Shown piece by piece: positions 1-12,135 of a stretch of DNA of 64,000 bases. This DNA comes from Linum tenue (Eukaryota; Streptophyta; Magnoliopsida; Malpighiales; Linaceae). The stretch is from NCBI GenBank assembly GCA_946122785.1, contig CAMGYJ010000011.1, forward strand, positions 15,872,001-15,936,000, given 5' to 3'. The notes beneath the pieces were generated by a model. That model searched no databases. It worked only from the letters and a program-made list of their open reading frames with translations, and was not told the DNA's origin. A program made the translations under genes and the position numbers. The stretch's first letter is position 1. Each line of letters opens with the position of its first letter.

Positions 1-3000
1 GTAGGTGAGGCATCGGGTTTGGCTGTTACAGGTGGACAGGGAAAGAAGAAATCTGGTAAAGGGAATTCGAGCAAGAATTCCAAGGGTCCCGGTCCACAGC
101 CAGGTGATGCTTGTCACAACTGTAAGGAAGTGGGGCATTGGAAGTACAACTGTCCCAAGAGAAGAGGGCAACAGAAGAAACAAGGTTCAGTTGCCGTGGC
201 AGAAGTGGACAACAGTTCTGAAGACGATCTCGCCTTGGCTGTAGATGAGAAGGCACATCGTGGTGATGTGTGGTTTCTGGATACTGCAGCCTCATATCAT
301 ATGTCTCCGAACAGGGATTGCTTCACAACCTACGAGCAGATAGATGGTGGTAACGTGGTCATGGCAAATGGAGCTGTCTGCAAGGTTGTTGGAATCGGGT
401 CCATAAAGGTTCGGACACATGATGGTTCGTTCTGTACCGTGAATGATGTCAGACATGTTCCACGAATGACGAAGAACCTGATCTCCTTGAGTCTACTCGA
501 CAGCAAGGGTTTCAGTTTCAAAGGAAAAGGTGGAGTTGTGTATGTCTGCAAGGGTTCGAGGAAGGTACTGAAGGGCGTGAAGCGTGGGACCTTGTATGCA
601 TTACAAGGGTCTGTGTTGTCTGGTTCTGCTGCAGTTGCATCGTCTCAGGTTCAACAGGAAGATATGACCACTCTCTGGCACATGAGACTGGGGCATATGA
701 GTGAACGGGGGATGCAAGTTCTATCGAAGAGGGGTCTTCTTTGCGGGCACAAGGTGCAGAATTTGGAATTCTGTGAGCATTGTGTGTTTGGGAAGCTACA
801 TCGCAGCAAGTTTCCCAAGAAGGGTATCCACCGGACGAAGGGGATACTAGATTACCTCCACTCTGACTGTTGGGGTCCTTCACGAGTTGAATCCATTGGA
901 GGCAGCAGGTATTTTCTGTCTATTATTGATGATTATTCGAGATTTACTTGGATTTTCATGATGAAGCAGAAAAGTGAGGCTTTCACGAAGTTCAAGCAGT
1001 GGAAGACATTGGTGGAGAATCAGACCGGGAAGAAGATCAAGAAGCTGCGAACGGACAATGGTCTGGAGTTCTGCAGTTCTGAGTTCAACGAATTCTGCAA
1101 GGATGAAGGGATTGCCCGTCATCGGACTGTTAGAGATACACCTCAGCAGAATGGCGTTGCAGAAAGAATGAACCAGACATTGTTGGAGAGAGCACGGTGC
1201 ATGCTCTCTAATGCTGGACTAGAGAGAAGATTCTGGGCAGAAGCAGTAAACATGGCGTGCTTCCTGATCAACCGTGGACCTCACACAAGTATCGAGTGTA
1301 AGACTCCTTATGAGGTGTGGTATGGTAAGCCTGCTGATTACTCTTCACTGAAAGTTTTTGGGTGTCCTGTTTATTATCATGTGGATGAGGGTAAGCTGAA
1401 CCCAAGGGCAAAGAAGGGTGTATTTGTGGGTTACGGAGATGGAGTTAAGGGATTTCGAGTCTGGTCACCTTCTGAGCATCGAGTTATACTTAGTAGAAAT
1501 GTGATATTTGATGAGAAGTCTATGTTTAACCCCATGTTGAAGGTTACTGTTGTTGAAGGTAGCAGGAATGTTGATAAACAGGTGGAGCTGCAAACTCTCA
1601 ATGAGAGTGAGTTTGAGCACCAAGGTGGAGAAGATCAACATGATGAGGATGTCTCTGCAGAGCCAGGAAGTTCAGAGTCCAGTGCACGAGCTCAACAGTC
1701 TATGGCTTCCGGTAGACCGAAGAGAGCGACTGCAGGAGTACCTCCACAGAGGTATGGCTTCGAGGACATGGTGGCGTATTCATTTCAGGTTGCTGAAGAA
1801 GTGGATGCAGGAGAGCCACAGTCCTATAGAGAAGCAGTTTCGGGTGGTGAAGCTGATCAGTGGCTTGCCGCAATGGGAGATGAGATGGAATCCCATGACA
1901 GGAATCAGACTTGGGAGCTAGTCAAACGACCACAGGGAAGGAAGATTGTTACAAACAAGTGGATCTACAAGAAGAAGGAAGGAATCACTTCTAAAGAGGG
2001 CATGAAATTTAAAGCTCGGGTGGTTGCACGAGGCTTCTCGCAGAGGGAAGGAGTTGACTACAATGAGATTTTCTCACCAGTGGTCAGACATACTTCGATC
2101 AGAGTGCTACTAGCAATAGTGGCACATTATGACTTGGAGCTCGAGCAGCTAGACGTGAAGACAGCTTTCCTACATGGAGAGTTGGAGGAAGAAATTTACA
2201 TGACTCAGCCAGAAGGATTCGAGATTCCGGGAAAAGAAGACTATGTTTGTAAGCTGAAGAAGTCCTTGTATGGACTTAAGCAATCTCCGAGGCAGTGGTA
2301 CAAGAGATTTGACAGTTACATGCTTGAGCTGGGCTACAACAGAAGTCCATATGATTGTTGTGTATATCACAGCAAGGTAGAAGATGGTTCGATGATATAT
2401 CTAGTTCTGTATGTGGATGATATGCTCATAGCTGCGAGGTCAAAGTCTGATATCCAGAAGTTAAAGGGGCTTCTCAGTGCTGAGTTTGAGATGAAGGATT
2501 TGGGAGCTGCTCAGAAGATCTTGGGTATGGAGATTTACAGGGACAGGTCGAAGAAGAAGCTTTTCTTGTCACAGAAGAGCTACATCCAGAAGATACTGTC
2601 GAGGTTTGGCATGTCTTCAGCAAAGCCCTTAAATACTCCTAGTGCTTCAAATGTTCATCTATCCTCGGCTTATGCACCGCAGTCAGAGGCTGAGAAGGAG
2701 TACATGTCGAGAGTCCCATATGCTAGTGCAGTAGGTAGCTTGATGTACGATATGGTATGCACTAGACCTGATCTTGCACATGCTGTTAGTGTTGTCAGCA
2801 GGTTTATGATACAACCCGGGAAGGAGCATTGGCAGGCTGTGAAGAGGATCTTCCGGTACCTTAAGGGTACACCTGATGTGGGGATTAGCTTCGGAAGTGA
2901 TACAGAGTGCTTGGTGTCTGGGTATTCTGACTCGGACTATGCTGGAGATGTTGACACGAGGAGATCGATGACCGGTTATGTATTCACTCTTGGGAGTTCT

Positions 3001-3369
3001 GTAGTGAGCTGGAAGGCAACTTTGCAGTCGGCGGTGACATTGTCTACTACTGAGGCAAAGTATATGGCGTTGACAGAAGCTGCTAAGGAGGGAATATGGT
3101 TGAAGGGACTGGTTGGTGATCTGGGTCTACATCATGATCAGGCAGTGGTGTATTGCGACAGTTTGAGTGCAATATGCTTGGCCAAGGATCAAGTCCACCA
3201 TGAGAGGACTAAGCACATCGATGTGAGGTATCATTTCTTGAGGACAGAGAAGAGGATTAAGGTGAAGAAGGTTGGCACCGCGAATAATCCTGCTGATATG
3301 TTCACGAAGCCGGTCCCTCATGGCAAGTTCCAACACTGCTTGGACTTGCTGAATGTCTTGAGTGGGTGA
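1..3369 (+). CDS. copia gag-pol polyprotein, 5'-truncated by window edge
   Basis: The frame is open from base 1 to the TGA ending at 3369. Visible parts in order: a CCHC zinc knuckle ([14 protein letters not shown]) of the nucleocapsid; aspartic protease ([11 protein letters not shown]); GAG-pre-integrase HHCC finger (LWHMRLGHM, then CEHCVFGK); integrase core with its acidic residues in [16 protein letters not shown] and NGVAERMNQ; reverse transcriptase ([13 protein letters not shown], then LYVDDMLIA); and RNase H ([15 protein letters not shown], then [10 protein letters not shown]). The protein would package element RNA, copy it to DNA and integrate it. All catalytic motifs I can check are present and no frameshift is visible. 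The true start codon lies upstream of the window. Confidence 0.93.
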   Translation, partial: VGEASGLAVTGGQGKKKSGKGNSSKNSKGPGPQPGDACHNCKEVGHWKYNCPKRRGQQKKQGSVAVAEVDNSSEDDLALAVDEKAHRGDVWFLDTAASYHMSPNRDCFTTYEQIDGGNVVMANGAVCKVVGIGSIKVRTHDGSFCTVNDVRHVPRMTKNLISLSLLDSKGFSFKGKGGVVYVCKGSRKVLKGVKRGTLYALQGSVLSGSAAVASSQVQQEDMTTLWHMRLGHMSERGMQVLSKRGLLCGHKVQNLEFCEHCVFGKLHRSKFPKKGIHRTKGILDYLHSDCWGPSRVESIGGSRYFLSIIDDYSRFTWIFMMKQKSEAFTKFKQWKTLVENQTGKKIKKLRTDNGLEFCSSEFNEFCKDEGIARHRTVRDTPQQNGVAERMNQTLLERARCMLSNAGLERRFWAEAVNMACFLINRGPHTSIECKTPYEVWYGKPADYSSLKVFGCPVYYHVDEGKLNPRAKKGVFVGYGDGVKGFRVWSPSEHRVILSRNVIFDEKSMFNPMLKVTVVEGSRNVDKQVELQTLNESEFEHQGGEDQHDEDVSAEPGSSESSARAQQSMASGRPKRATAGVPPQRYGFEDMVAYSFQVAEEVDAGEPQSYREAVSGGEADQWLAAMGDEMESHDRNQTWELVKRPQGRKIVTNKWIYKKKEGITSKEGMKFKARVVARGFSQREGVDYNEIFSPVVRHTSIRVLLAIVAHYDLELEQLDVKTAFLHGELEEEIYMTQPEGFEIPGKEDYVCKLKKSLYGLKQSPRQWYKRFDSYMLELGYNRSPYDCCVYHSKVEDGSMIYLVLYVDDMLIAARSKSDIQKLKGLLSAEFEMKDLGAAQKILGMEIYRDRSKKKLFLSQKSYIQKILSRFGMSSAKPLNTPSASNVHLSSAYAPQSEAEKEYMSRVPYASAVGSLMYDMVCTRPDLAHAVSVVSRFMIQPGKEHWQAVKRIFRYLKGTPDVGISFGSDTECLVSGYSDSDYAGDVDTRRSMTGYVFTLGSSVVSWKATLQSAVTLSTTEAKYMALTEAAKEGIWLKGLVGDLGLHHDQAVVYCDSLSAICLAKDQVHHERTKHIDVRYHFLRTEKRIKVKKVGTANNPADMFTKPVPHGKFQHCLDLLNVLSG

Positions 3370-3467
3370 CTCCGCCCTACGGGGCATTGATGGCGGGAGA
3401 GAGAGAGAGAAGGAGCAGAGTACATCAGAGATTTCAGAGGAAGAGGATTCAAGTCAAGGTGGAGATT
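3370..3467 (+). other. copia 3' untranslated segment with polypurine tract
   Basis: Between the pol stop and the LTR lies a short GA-rich stretch (GAGAGAGAGAGA near 3402) and then a purine run, AAGGTGGAGA, directly before the LTR. That position and composition are those of the polypurine tract that primes plus-strand DNA synthesis in LTR elements. Confidence 0.75.
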
Positions 3468-3764
3468 TGTTGATATGACTTGAATCGGACTATCAGCCGC
3501 TACGACTGGTAACCGTTTCCTTTGCTAGATTGGATTAGGTTTAGACCCACATGGAGAAGTACTATAAATACTTCTCATACTCCTTTGTAATCTGTAATCT
3601 CCTCAGATATAGTGAAACTGGCTCTCTCTCGCCCGTGGACGTAGCTAACACACATCGTGTTAGTGAACCACGTAAATCGTGTGTCGTGTTTTCGATTCTC
3701 GCTTTCGTATTCTTGCTTTGTCGATCCCGGCGATTTCCCGATCCGTAGCAGCGCGTTTATAACA
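3468..3764 (+). repeat. 3' LTR of copia element (297 bp)
   Basis: The LTR starts TGTTGATATG right after the polypurine tract and ends TTATAACA, giving the standard TG...CA ends. A TATA box (ACTATAAATACTTC, near 3561) lies upstream of a conserved block GCCCGTGGACGTAGC...GTTAGTGAACCACG that many plant copia LTRs carry in their R/U5 region. The next five bases are ATGCA; whether they are a target duplication cannot be tested here. Confidence 0.85.
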
Positions 3765-6700
3765 ATGCAATTACTAGAGGTATCTTTTTTAGCAGCATGG
3801 ATCCTTAATTAGTTTACTTGAACTATACTCATTACTCTTGGCATGCGCTTCTAAGCATTTTTAGTTTATTACTCTGCCCATAACAACCGTACTTCCTTGA
3901 TCATTTTGGGTTTTACTTACTAGAATGTTAGCATACCTATCAAATTAATCTATTCAAATATTTGACGCTTGGTTCTCAATTCTCTGCACATTAGTTTGTC
4001 TTCTATTGAAGAAAGTAACATAATACGAACTGGTTGTTTGCTGTAAACTTCAAAGGAATCATTTGAGGTTTGTTATTTGCGTTTCGCAGGTTCCGATATG
4101 TTTGCTGTAAGGATTAGTTTTGTGCTCTGACCCTCTGCTTTACCCGACTACAGCTTATTAGAGAAGCCAACTCATCTCAGATGCAAGGGCAATGGAGCAC
4201 ATTAGGTAAATCTTTTCCTTTTTCAGGTTTACCCATTTTGCTTTTTGATATGCTTTGTGACTGAATTAGTTTCTCTAAGGGCATGCTCGGGGAATCATTG
4301 TAGATCTTTATGGTGGGTTTAGGTGAGGTACCAGCATTGATCATGTGACCGTGGGGAATAACGCTTCCTAGCTTTTCATCTACTGGGCAACAAATAATGG
4401 TGGTGGAATCAATGTACATAAAGGGCATCATCTCTAAACCATTGTGAGTATTCAATTCATTTAACCATTCGTTCCCTGCCTGTTTTTAAACAGATTATAG
4501 TTGACATTAGGTGGTTCTCTCTAGGGGCTTCGGATCGGTATTTTACGGCAATGTGGTATGTATTAAGTTACAGTTGATTTATAACTTGTAGAAATGTGTA
4601 GTTTTGTTTGGTAAAAACAATGCCTCAGATGGTTCCAATAAAATGTCTAGATCAAACAGAGTTCCAAGCAAGATGTTTGTTGTAGATTAGTAATTGGATT
4701 GACTTATTGTGTTGTAGTGTTCAATTTGAGCAAATAATCAAAATCATGGATTTCACATAGATATCAATCACAACTGAGGGTAGGTAACTGAATCTGAATC
4801 ACTGCTGAAACTACTTACATGATGTGGTCTTTAATGAATTTGATGCTTATATCTCTCATAGTGTTCATGTAGTTTACGTGAGCATCATGGTCAATCCACT
4901 CTCGGGTTCGAGATGATGACGAGATATCATGTTCCTATTTTATATCCTATGAAAAACTCTTGCTTGGTCTGGATGTAATCGAATGTTCACCACATTCTAA
5001 ATTCCTAGGTTTTAACTCTTTTGGAATTTGAATTGTGGCTTGATAGGCTATTCTGAGAATCTGATGCATGGTTCTCTCTTTGCTAAACTATAGTGGCAGG
5101 TGAAGAAAGGAAGCTTCTATTGCATAATTATTATCCAGATTCTATTGAATTGAGCTTGGTAGGTTGCGATAGTAAGGAGATGCGACTAACTCATTGCGGG
5201 AAGAGTGATATGACTTGTGATCGTTTCTTATTTTAGGTAGGGGTTAGTTTCAAACTAAGGATTCGGCAAACCTTAAATGTTGTTTCTTTCATGATTTTTT
5301 GTAGTTAGGCTGTGGATTTGGTCTCCAAGCCCACTCCAATTGACATATCCTATATTTTTAGGACTATAGACAGATTGGTTTCCTCTTTACATGAGTTTGA
5401 GTTCTTAATTGCTTGGTGCCCTTGCATCAACGTTTTGATATATAACTTAAAGTTTAGATTACTCTGTTGAATTTAACTGAATGCCTAGGATGAGGAGGTT
5501 GCAGAATCTGATCTTGTAGTTTTGTATTAGCTTGATTGAGGCTATAGGGAAGGCCTCCATTTCTGGTTCTCACGACACCATTTTTGCTCTACATTCATGT
5601 GCATGAGGTGGATCCATTAATAGGGGCTCTACAATATCTCAAGTTCTTGGAAATGATTGTTTTCTTTCTATAAGATATGTTTTTAAAATACTAGATTTCA
5701 TGTTGTTTAGCATCGTTCTTAATTTAGGATGAAAGTGTTGATTTTTTAATATTTGAAGTGTTTTTATTGGTTGCATAATTTTGATCATTGGTTTGCAGAG
5801 TATGATATTATATTTTTCTCTTATGATCTTTATGCGTCGGGTGAAAGACTCAAATTTCATCGACATAATCTCAAAATTTTAGCTCAATATTCTTAGCTCC
5901 ATTATGTATCTTTTTGTAAGGCTGCTGGGGTTTATTCCGTGTTCGCCCAACGTTTTCTGAGGTAGAAGCTGTGATGTTTGGTTTGGATTTTGATTGTTGT
6001 TTTAGCTGGTTTTGGGACAGACCCTGGGAAAGTAGAATTGGGCGCTTTTCTATTCCTTTCCAAAATACCTATATTCTCTAGCTATTTTCCATGATTTAAT
6101 TTAGCTTTTATGTAAGCCTTTAATAGTTGTTGGCTTGTGTGTCCACAAGTTGTTCACTCAAGAATCAAGTGGATGGTTCCTTACAGATGCTATGTTTAGT
6201 AGACCATCTTTCATCAATTTTCTTCAATACCTGAGGAGGTTAACGATCGAGAAGAACATGATTTTTTGCCTCTGTTTGTGTGTTTGGTATGTTAAACTGT
6301 TGCACAATTGATTGATGGTGTCAACTGTATCCATGGTGGTGCCAAAACAACATATGGTAGAGTGACAAAAAAATGTATCTCATGGATTGTTCAAAGAGGT
6401 AGCTCCAATCTATGCTTTTCACTCTCTTATGATTCTTATTTCTTTCTATTGAATTGCATGCTCCTCTTATTGCTAGGGAGTTGATCATTGGGGATTAAGA
6501 TAAATGAGCTAATGATTTTTGTTGTTGCAGATGTTATGTTCATGTGCTTTCCTTCTGGATAGAGTTGACACTCCAAGCCCAATGGAGATTAACATATTCA
6601 AACAAATTTTATTTAGAGTCACTACCCAACATTCATATTTATCAGTATAGGGATTGATTCGATGGTTTGATGACACCTTCACATTTCAGAAGCACAAGGT

Positions 6701-8542
6701 GGTTAAAACTTAGAGTGCTTGCCTTTATTTTGTATTTTTGTTTCTCATTTAACATGTGTTGCGTACATGTGTTTTTGCCTTGCAGGAGATGCTAGCAAGT
6801 CTTGAAATGGAGCTCGACTTCTGACTGATGACAGGGTGAATAGCTATGCTATATTTGTTCTTTTGGTCATGTTAATACAAAGGAAAGAACACCCTTGTGG
6901 TATCGTTGTAGATAGTGGGTTGAATTCGAACAGAAATGCCATTTCTACTAATTATTTTAGTTATGATGTTTCTGGAATTGAATTGATCTTTACAAATGGG
7001 ATTGATTGCCCATGTTAAGTTAGCATTGCGGTGTTTGGCAGGTAAAAAATTAGTAGTACAAATTCCTTGATGTGTTCGGAACACTGGTTTCTCCAAAGCT
7101 TCGAGCTTCCCAACAGTCATTTGAGAAAGGTAAACTAATGTACCTGACTCAAGCAGCTAACATTTTGGTGATACTTACTAATGTCTGACATGGTTGTGAA
7201 ACAATTGACATGATTGTAGAGATAACGAGTTTGTCTTTTCGTTCATCTAAGATGAGTTTGCTCTCTCTTTTCTTTTCCTCCGAAGGTTTTTGAAGGAGGT
7301 ACCGACAACGAGTTGGCTATCACGAATTTCAGTTTGAGGCTTTACCCACGTCGCTACCTGTTTGAGGCTTTAGAAGGCCGAGAGATGTCAAATTATGCCT
7401 CTTCATTGACAGGGTTCTCAGCCGGCACCAGAATCTCGATTCTCTGGGGCACTTTTGCACCTATTTTTCAGGCCCGCCCCGAAGCTGAAAGTTACAGCCT
7501 GATTTTGGGTTTAACACGAAGTCTTTGGTTCACCAAATTGATGTTATGCTTTTGGGGAAACATAATGCTAGCTTTCCCAGTCTATGATTTGCACTTCATA
7601 TGGGTATCAATTATCAGCATGTTGTGAGCTTTACTTGATGTTATTGTTTTTTATGAGGTTGTTAATTGTCTTTGACCTACTTTACTTTTGTTGTTCGTGC
7701 AGGTTTATGGAGTTTCCTTCATCTCTTACCTCTTAAAGCACAACTAATTGCATCCTTCTCATTGTAGAATTGGAAATTAGAAATTTAGCTCCTATGCTGG
7801 AGTTCCCTTCATCTTTTATCTATCAAATCAGAGCTAATTGCATCCTTCTCATTGTAGAATTAGAAATCAACCACTTTTATAAAGTTCGTATCTTCCCTCT
7901 TGCTCAAAATAGTCTTTCAGTTATCTTGAAATTTGTAATAGCATAAAAAGGTAGCATGAATGCCCAGTCAATTCACTTTATATTATATTGGAGTTTAATT
8001 TGGTTGTCTTGAACTGTGTATAAATGATCCTTTTTCTACTGTCATTTGATTAAAATATATTGATGTTTGGATTTTTTTTTTGTGTTTGGTTATTTAAGCT
8101 CTTATAATGAGAATCCTAGAAGGATGCAAGTTCTCAATTGATACATTTTCTATTTATTTCTGGAGTTCTCAATTCGTGTAGACTGTGACCTTGCTACAGG
8201 CCTTTGCTTTTGAAGTTTGCCTACTGCCACTTGAATTTGTTAAGGTCATACAACCTGTATGAGATGTCAATGGACAAAATCTTTATAGAGATTCCTTTCG
8301 TAAATTATGTTTATATAAAATGAAATCAAAATATGTGATGAACTATTGTGGATCCAAATATGCTTTTGTATGGTAGATATATAATGTTCTTTGCTTAAAA
8401 CTCCGTTGTCTTACTTAGAGATATGTAGTATTTACATAAAAACTTATTAACTATTATGTTGAGTATTTAATTGACAAATTAACTTACAATGTGAAATATT
8501 TTTGGGCTATTTATTGTTTTCTAATAGATATGGTTATATCTG
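3765..8542. other. 4.8-kb AT-rich stretch without a supported gene
   Basis: No ORF here has recognisable homology. The sequence looks like intron or UTR DNA, with several TTGCAG or GTGCAG acceptor-like sites (about 6529, 6784, 7702) that do not assemble into a frame. The most coding-like patch is 7265-7627 (+), where an open frame of about 104 codons reads through an acceptor-like start; I do not recognise it. Because a Helitron-type 3' end closes the region at 8640, this may be the interior of a Helitron carrying decayed gene fragments. I could not find the matching 5' TC terminus. Confidence 0.4.
7708..7870 (+). repeat. tandem duplication, about 90-bp unit, two copies
   Basis: The block GCATCCTTCTCATTGTAGAA and its flanks occur at 7750 and again at 7840, an offset of 90 bases. 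The upstream part of each unit is more diverged (GGAGTTTCCTTCATCTC versus GGAGTTCCCTTCATCTT). It is non-coding. Confidence 0.75.
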
Positions 8543-8583
8543 TCAAAAGTGTGAAAGTTATGGCTATACAGCTGTATTTTGCC
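8543..8583 (-). repeat. remnant of a Mutator-like terminal inverted repeat
   Basis: Read on the minus strand this begins GGCAAAATACAGCTGTATAG and continues with a segment nearly identical to the first 40 bases of the terminal repeat of the element at 43804-48353 (GGCAAAATACACTTGTATAG). I see no partner end nearby, so it is a fragment or one end of an element I could not delimit. Confidence 0.6.
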
Positions 8584-8612
8584 TTTTATTTATTGTGTAG
8601 ATGTAGATTTAT

Positions 8613-8640
8613 TCGGCCAACGGGCCGAGTACAAAGCTAG
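8613..8640 (+). mobile_element. Helitron 3' terminus (hairpin plus CTAG)
   Basis: A perfect 6-bp stem with a 4-base loop (TCGGCC-AACG-GGCCGA, 8613-8628) is followed eight bases later by CTAG, then T. A short GC-rich hairpin just before CTRR, with insertion ahead of a T, is the Helitron 3' signature. The element would extend left; its 5' end was not found. A related end lies at 53136-53162. Confidence 0.6.
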
Positions 8641-9530
8641 TAAATCCATGTGGCCAAAAAAGCCATCCTAGTCAATGCCGAATTTGCTTTTAAAAAAGCC
8701 CACTGCTCCCGTGGCAGGTGCCAATATCCTGAAACTAACCCAAAATTGGCATTTTTTAACCAAAATGCCCTCTGTTTAGTGTTTACACGGACCGTTCCTC
8801 CTCAGTCTCACCACGCGCAGCGTCACTCCTCCGTCAATTCTTAGCTCCTTTTCCTTTAGTAACCAGAAATCCAGCGTTTTGACTTTAGCAGTACTAAATC
8901 CCGTCGGATCGACCCCACGTCAGCTCCCTGACGAAGAATATCCACGTGGCAGCATCATACGGTGACGGCATCCCTCTACAGTAACAGGATTTGGAGGGAA
9001 ACCTGAGCGAAATGGATTAAAAAAAGAAAAATACAGCACCCAAACCAAGAGACACATAAATCAGAAAGGGAAATATGATTCCAATTTCCAGCAGAGAGGC
9101 TCTGGGTCTGGCTGCAGGCTGATGGGCTCCTCCTCCTCTTCTCTTCCCTTCTTCCGTTCGTCCAACTTTTCTCTTTTTCTCAGCACTGCTCTCTCTAATT
9201 AATTAGACGGCGAGTTCAATTATAAACAAAACAGAAAAATCGGCAATCCATTCTCCTTTTAATCTTCCTCTTCCGCCAGCGATCGAAGTTGCGCCATCAA
9301 AGCTGGTTATGCATGGCGCGCTGCTCCACTGTCGCTTGACGGCGTAGTACAGAACGATAAAACGAAATTTTGTCTTCTCCGTCGTGTCTTCGGGATCAGA
9401 TCTAATAGTTGGCGCCTTGGTTTGCTCAGATTTGTTTCGTTGTGCTGAATTGGGCGATGGTTTTGAGGAGAATTTAGGGGGATTCTGTCTTAGGGTTTTT
9501 GGGGCGGGCACATTCTTCGCTGGTGGGGGA
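8641..9530 (+). promoter_or_regulatory. upstream region and 5' leader of the PHD/GNAT gene
   Basis: No coding sequence is supported. A palindromic CCACGTGG with a G-box core (CACGTG) lies at 8942-8949, a candidate bZIP/bHLH site. The probable leader contains short upstream ORFs starting at 9309 (13 codons), 9313 and 9457 (7 codons), all closing before the main ATG at 9531. I could not fix a TATA box or transcription start. Confidence 0.4.
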
Positions 9531-12099
9531 ATGGAGAACGGGAGGAGATCTGGCCAGCCGTCGGGGTACTTAGTGAAGAGCAAGGGGCCTTCGGGGTGTT
9601 TGATTGTGAGGAAGAAAGGGAGTGATGGCGTGGGAGGGGCGGGTTCTTCCGGTTCGAGGAGGCTTTTTGAATCGAAGAAGGAGAAGAAGAGGCCGAGGTT
9701 GGATTTCAGCGATTCCGGGTCCAGTGACGAGCTGTTAATGCGTTCACAGCCAAGGATGGCGCCTGATACTTCTCGGATTCGTAATGGCGTGAGTGGTTTT
9801 GATGCGGGCGTTGAGGGGAAGAGTGGGGTTGCTAGGAAAAGGAGCAAGGGAGAGGGCGGTAGGCGTAGTGAGATGGATGGCATTGTCAGGTATAGTTTGA
9901 TTGACCGGACGAGGACCAGGTTAGATGTGGATGATTTAGATGATCATGAAGGTAGGCGGGGTGGAATTGATAGTCGGAGGTTTTATGGCTCAATGTCTGT
10001 GGGTAGAGGTAGCATTGAAAGAGATTACGATTCTGGTTCAAGTAGAGACGCTCTTCGTGGGAATAGACAGGCTTCGTATTTCGAGAGGGCTAGTGGTTTC
10101 ACTCGGGGCAATCCTTCTGCTAGGGAGGGAGTTCGGCTGCCGGCTCCAGTTCTGAGGGATGACTATGAATCAGAGCAACCAATTCGGGTTCAAGGTAAAA
10201 ATGGAGTTTTAAAGGTTATGGTGAACAAGAAAAAAAAGATTGGTGGGTCTCTCAATGGTCACAGTGCCATGGAGCTTGAGGAAGTAAGGAAGGCTGTGAG
10301 GACTAAAGAATTTTCCAACAAGAACGTTCTTATGCACCCTTCATATTACACGGAGTCTAAAATGATTGACAAAGCAATTCCATGTATTGGCAGAGAGAAG
10401 AAACCGATGAATCTGCTGAATTCGATGAAAAGTGAAGAAGATAATGTGAGTGACCAGGACTCTGGTGATAGTGGTATTTTGTTGACAAAGAAAGGAAATA
10501 TGAGAGCCAAGTTTGCAGAACCTAGCAATTCCCAGAAGATGCTGTTCTCTACAAAGGCAAGTGTGAGCACTGGCATGAATTCTGATGACAGTGATACTTC
10601 CTTGAAGCTGCGACCAAAGAGCAGTGGAGGTCTTAGATCAAGATCGGGGACAAGCGTTGGCGATGAGAAAACCACGCCTGGTAAGCTCCTACCAAGCAAA
10701 GTCAATGAAGGCAAACTTAAGCGTGGTTCTGGCACTGAAAAGCAAAAGTTGCGTGAAAGAATTAGGGGGATGCTGGTAAATGCTGGCTGGACAATAGATT
10801 ACAGGCCTAGGAGGAACAGGGACTATTTGGATGCAGTTTACATAAGCCCTGCAGGAACTGCTTACTGGTCCATCATCAAGGCGTATGACGCACTTCTTAA
10901 GCAGTTGAATGAAGATGAAGAGGTTGTAAAGGCTAAGGTGGAATGTTCTCAAATTACACCATTACCAGATGAGCTACTCAGCCAACTTACAAGGAATACT
11001 AGGAAGAAGATGGAGAAGGAAATGAGAAAGAAACAAAGAGACAGCCGCCAGAGTGAGAATGCAAGCGAAGCTTTAGCGCGGAAGGCGTCAAGCAGCAGGT
11101 ATGATGAGGAGAGTATGGACAGCCATAGTCAGGAAGAGAAATTGAGCTCATTCATAAAGCAAAGTGGCAATTCAATTAAGGGTAAATTGCATTGTAATAG
11201 TTCCACCAGTGTAACCTCTAAGGGTCACCATTCGATGCATACTTTGCATGTCAACGGTGACAAATTTTCCTCTGGACACAATAGTCACCATGGCAGGAAA
11301 AGCAGAAAATTAGGTAGATGCACCTTACTAATCCGGAGATCAAACCAGGGTCTGAACTCAGATGGTGATGGTTTTGTACCTTATACTGGGAAAAGAACAC
11401 TGCTCTCTTGGCTAGTTGACTCTGGAGCTGTGCAGTTGAGTCAAAAGGTGAGATACATGAATAGGAGGCGAACCAAAATTTTGTTGGAGGGCTGGGTAAC
11501 ACGAGATGGCATCCATTGTGGCTGCTGTAGTAAAATCCTTACAGTTTCAAAGTTCGAGATCCACGCAGGAAGTAAACTTCGACAACCCTTTCAAAATATA
11601 TATCTGGACTCTGGGGTTTCCCTTTTGGATTGCCAGATTGATGCATGGAATAGGAAAGAGGCTTCTGAGAACATTGGTTTTCACTCGGTGGATATTGATG
11701 GTGATGATCCAAATGATGATACTTGTGCTCTTTGTGGTGATGGTGGGGATTTGATATGCTGTGATGGTTGTCCATCTACATTTCATCAGAGCTGCCTGGG
11801 CATTGAGGTAAGGTTAACTAATATACAGTGGATAGATAATCTTAATTTACTTGTTATTCCTTTTATTGGAACAAGTGATACTAGTTACTGTTTCTACTTG
11901 CTATTGCTTTTTTCTCTGTTATCTCAATAACAGTTAATAGGCTCTTTCCTCAGTTTGGCTCTGTTTCTTGAGCTGTTGGAGGGTGTTTATGCTTCCTGGT
12001 AGTGTCGGTTTGCTGCTTCTTTCATTTTCCGTTTCTCTTGCTTGGAGGAAAGTTATGTCAATTGATATAGTCAGTGTGTTTGTGTGTGTGCACGCGCGT

Positions 12100-12135
<36 letters not shown>

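Larger units (their letters stand above)
1..3764 (+). mobile_element. Ty1-copia LTR retrotransposon, 3' portion (Tork/TNT1-like)
   Basis: The window opens inside a copia element. It holds the end of gag, the whole pol frame, a polypurine tract and the 3' LTR; the 5' LTR and start of gag lie before position 1. Domain order is zinc knuckle, protease, integrase, reverse transcriptase, RNase H, which defines Ty1-copia (integrase before RT). A protease site of the DTAAS type is, from memory, what TNT1 has, so I place it near the Tork/TNT1 lineage. The frame has no stop for 1,122 codons, which suggests a recent insertion. Related LTR pieces lie at 32100-32277 and about 61385-61634. The target duplication cannot be checked because the 5' end is missing. 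Confidence 0.93.

Noticed and set aside
9384..9530. N-terminal extension of the PHD/GNAT protein
   Set aside because: The extension opens with GTG and has no ATG before 9531.
9203..9883. 226-codon minus-strand ORF at the start of the PHD/GNAT gene
   Set aside because: Low-complexity Ser/Pro translation opposite a confirmed exon; no homology.
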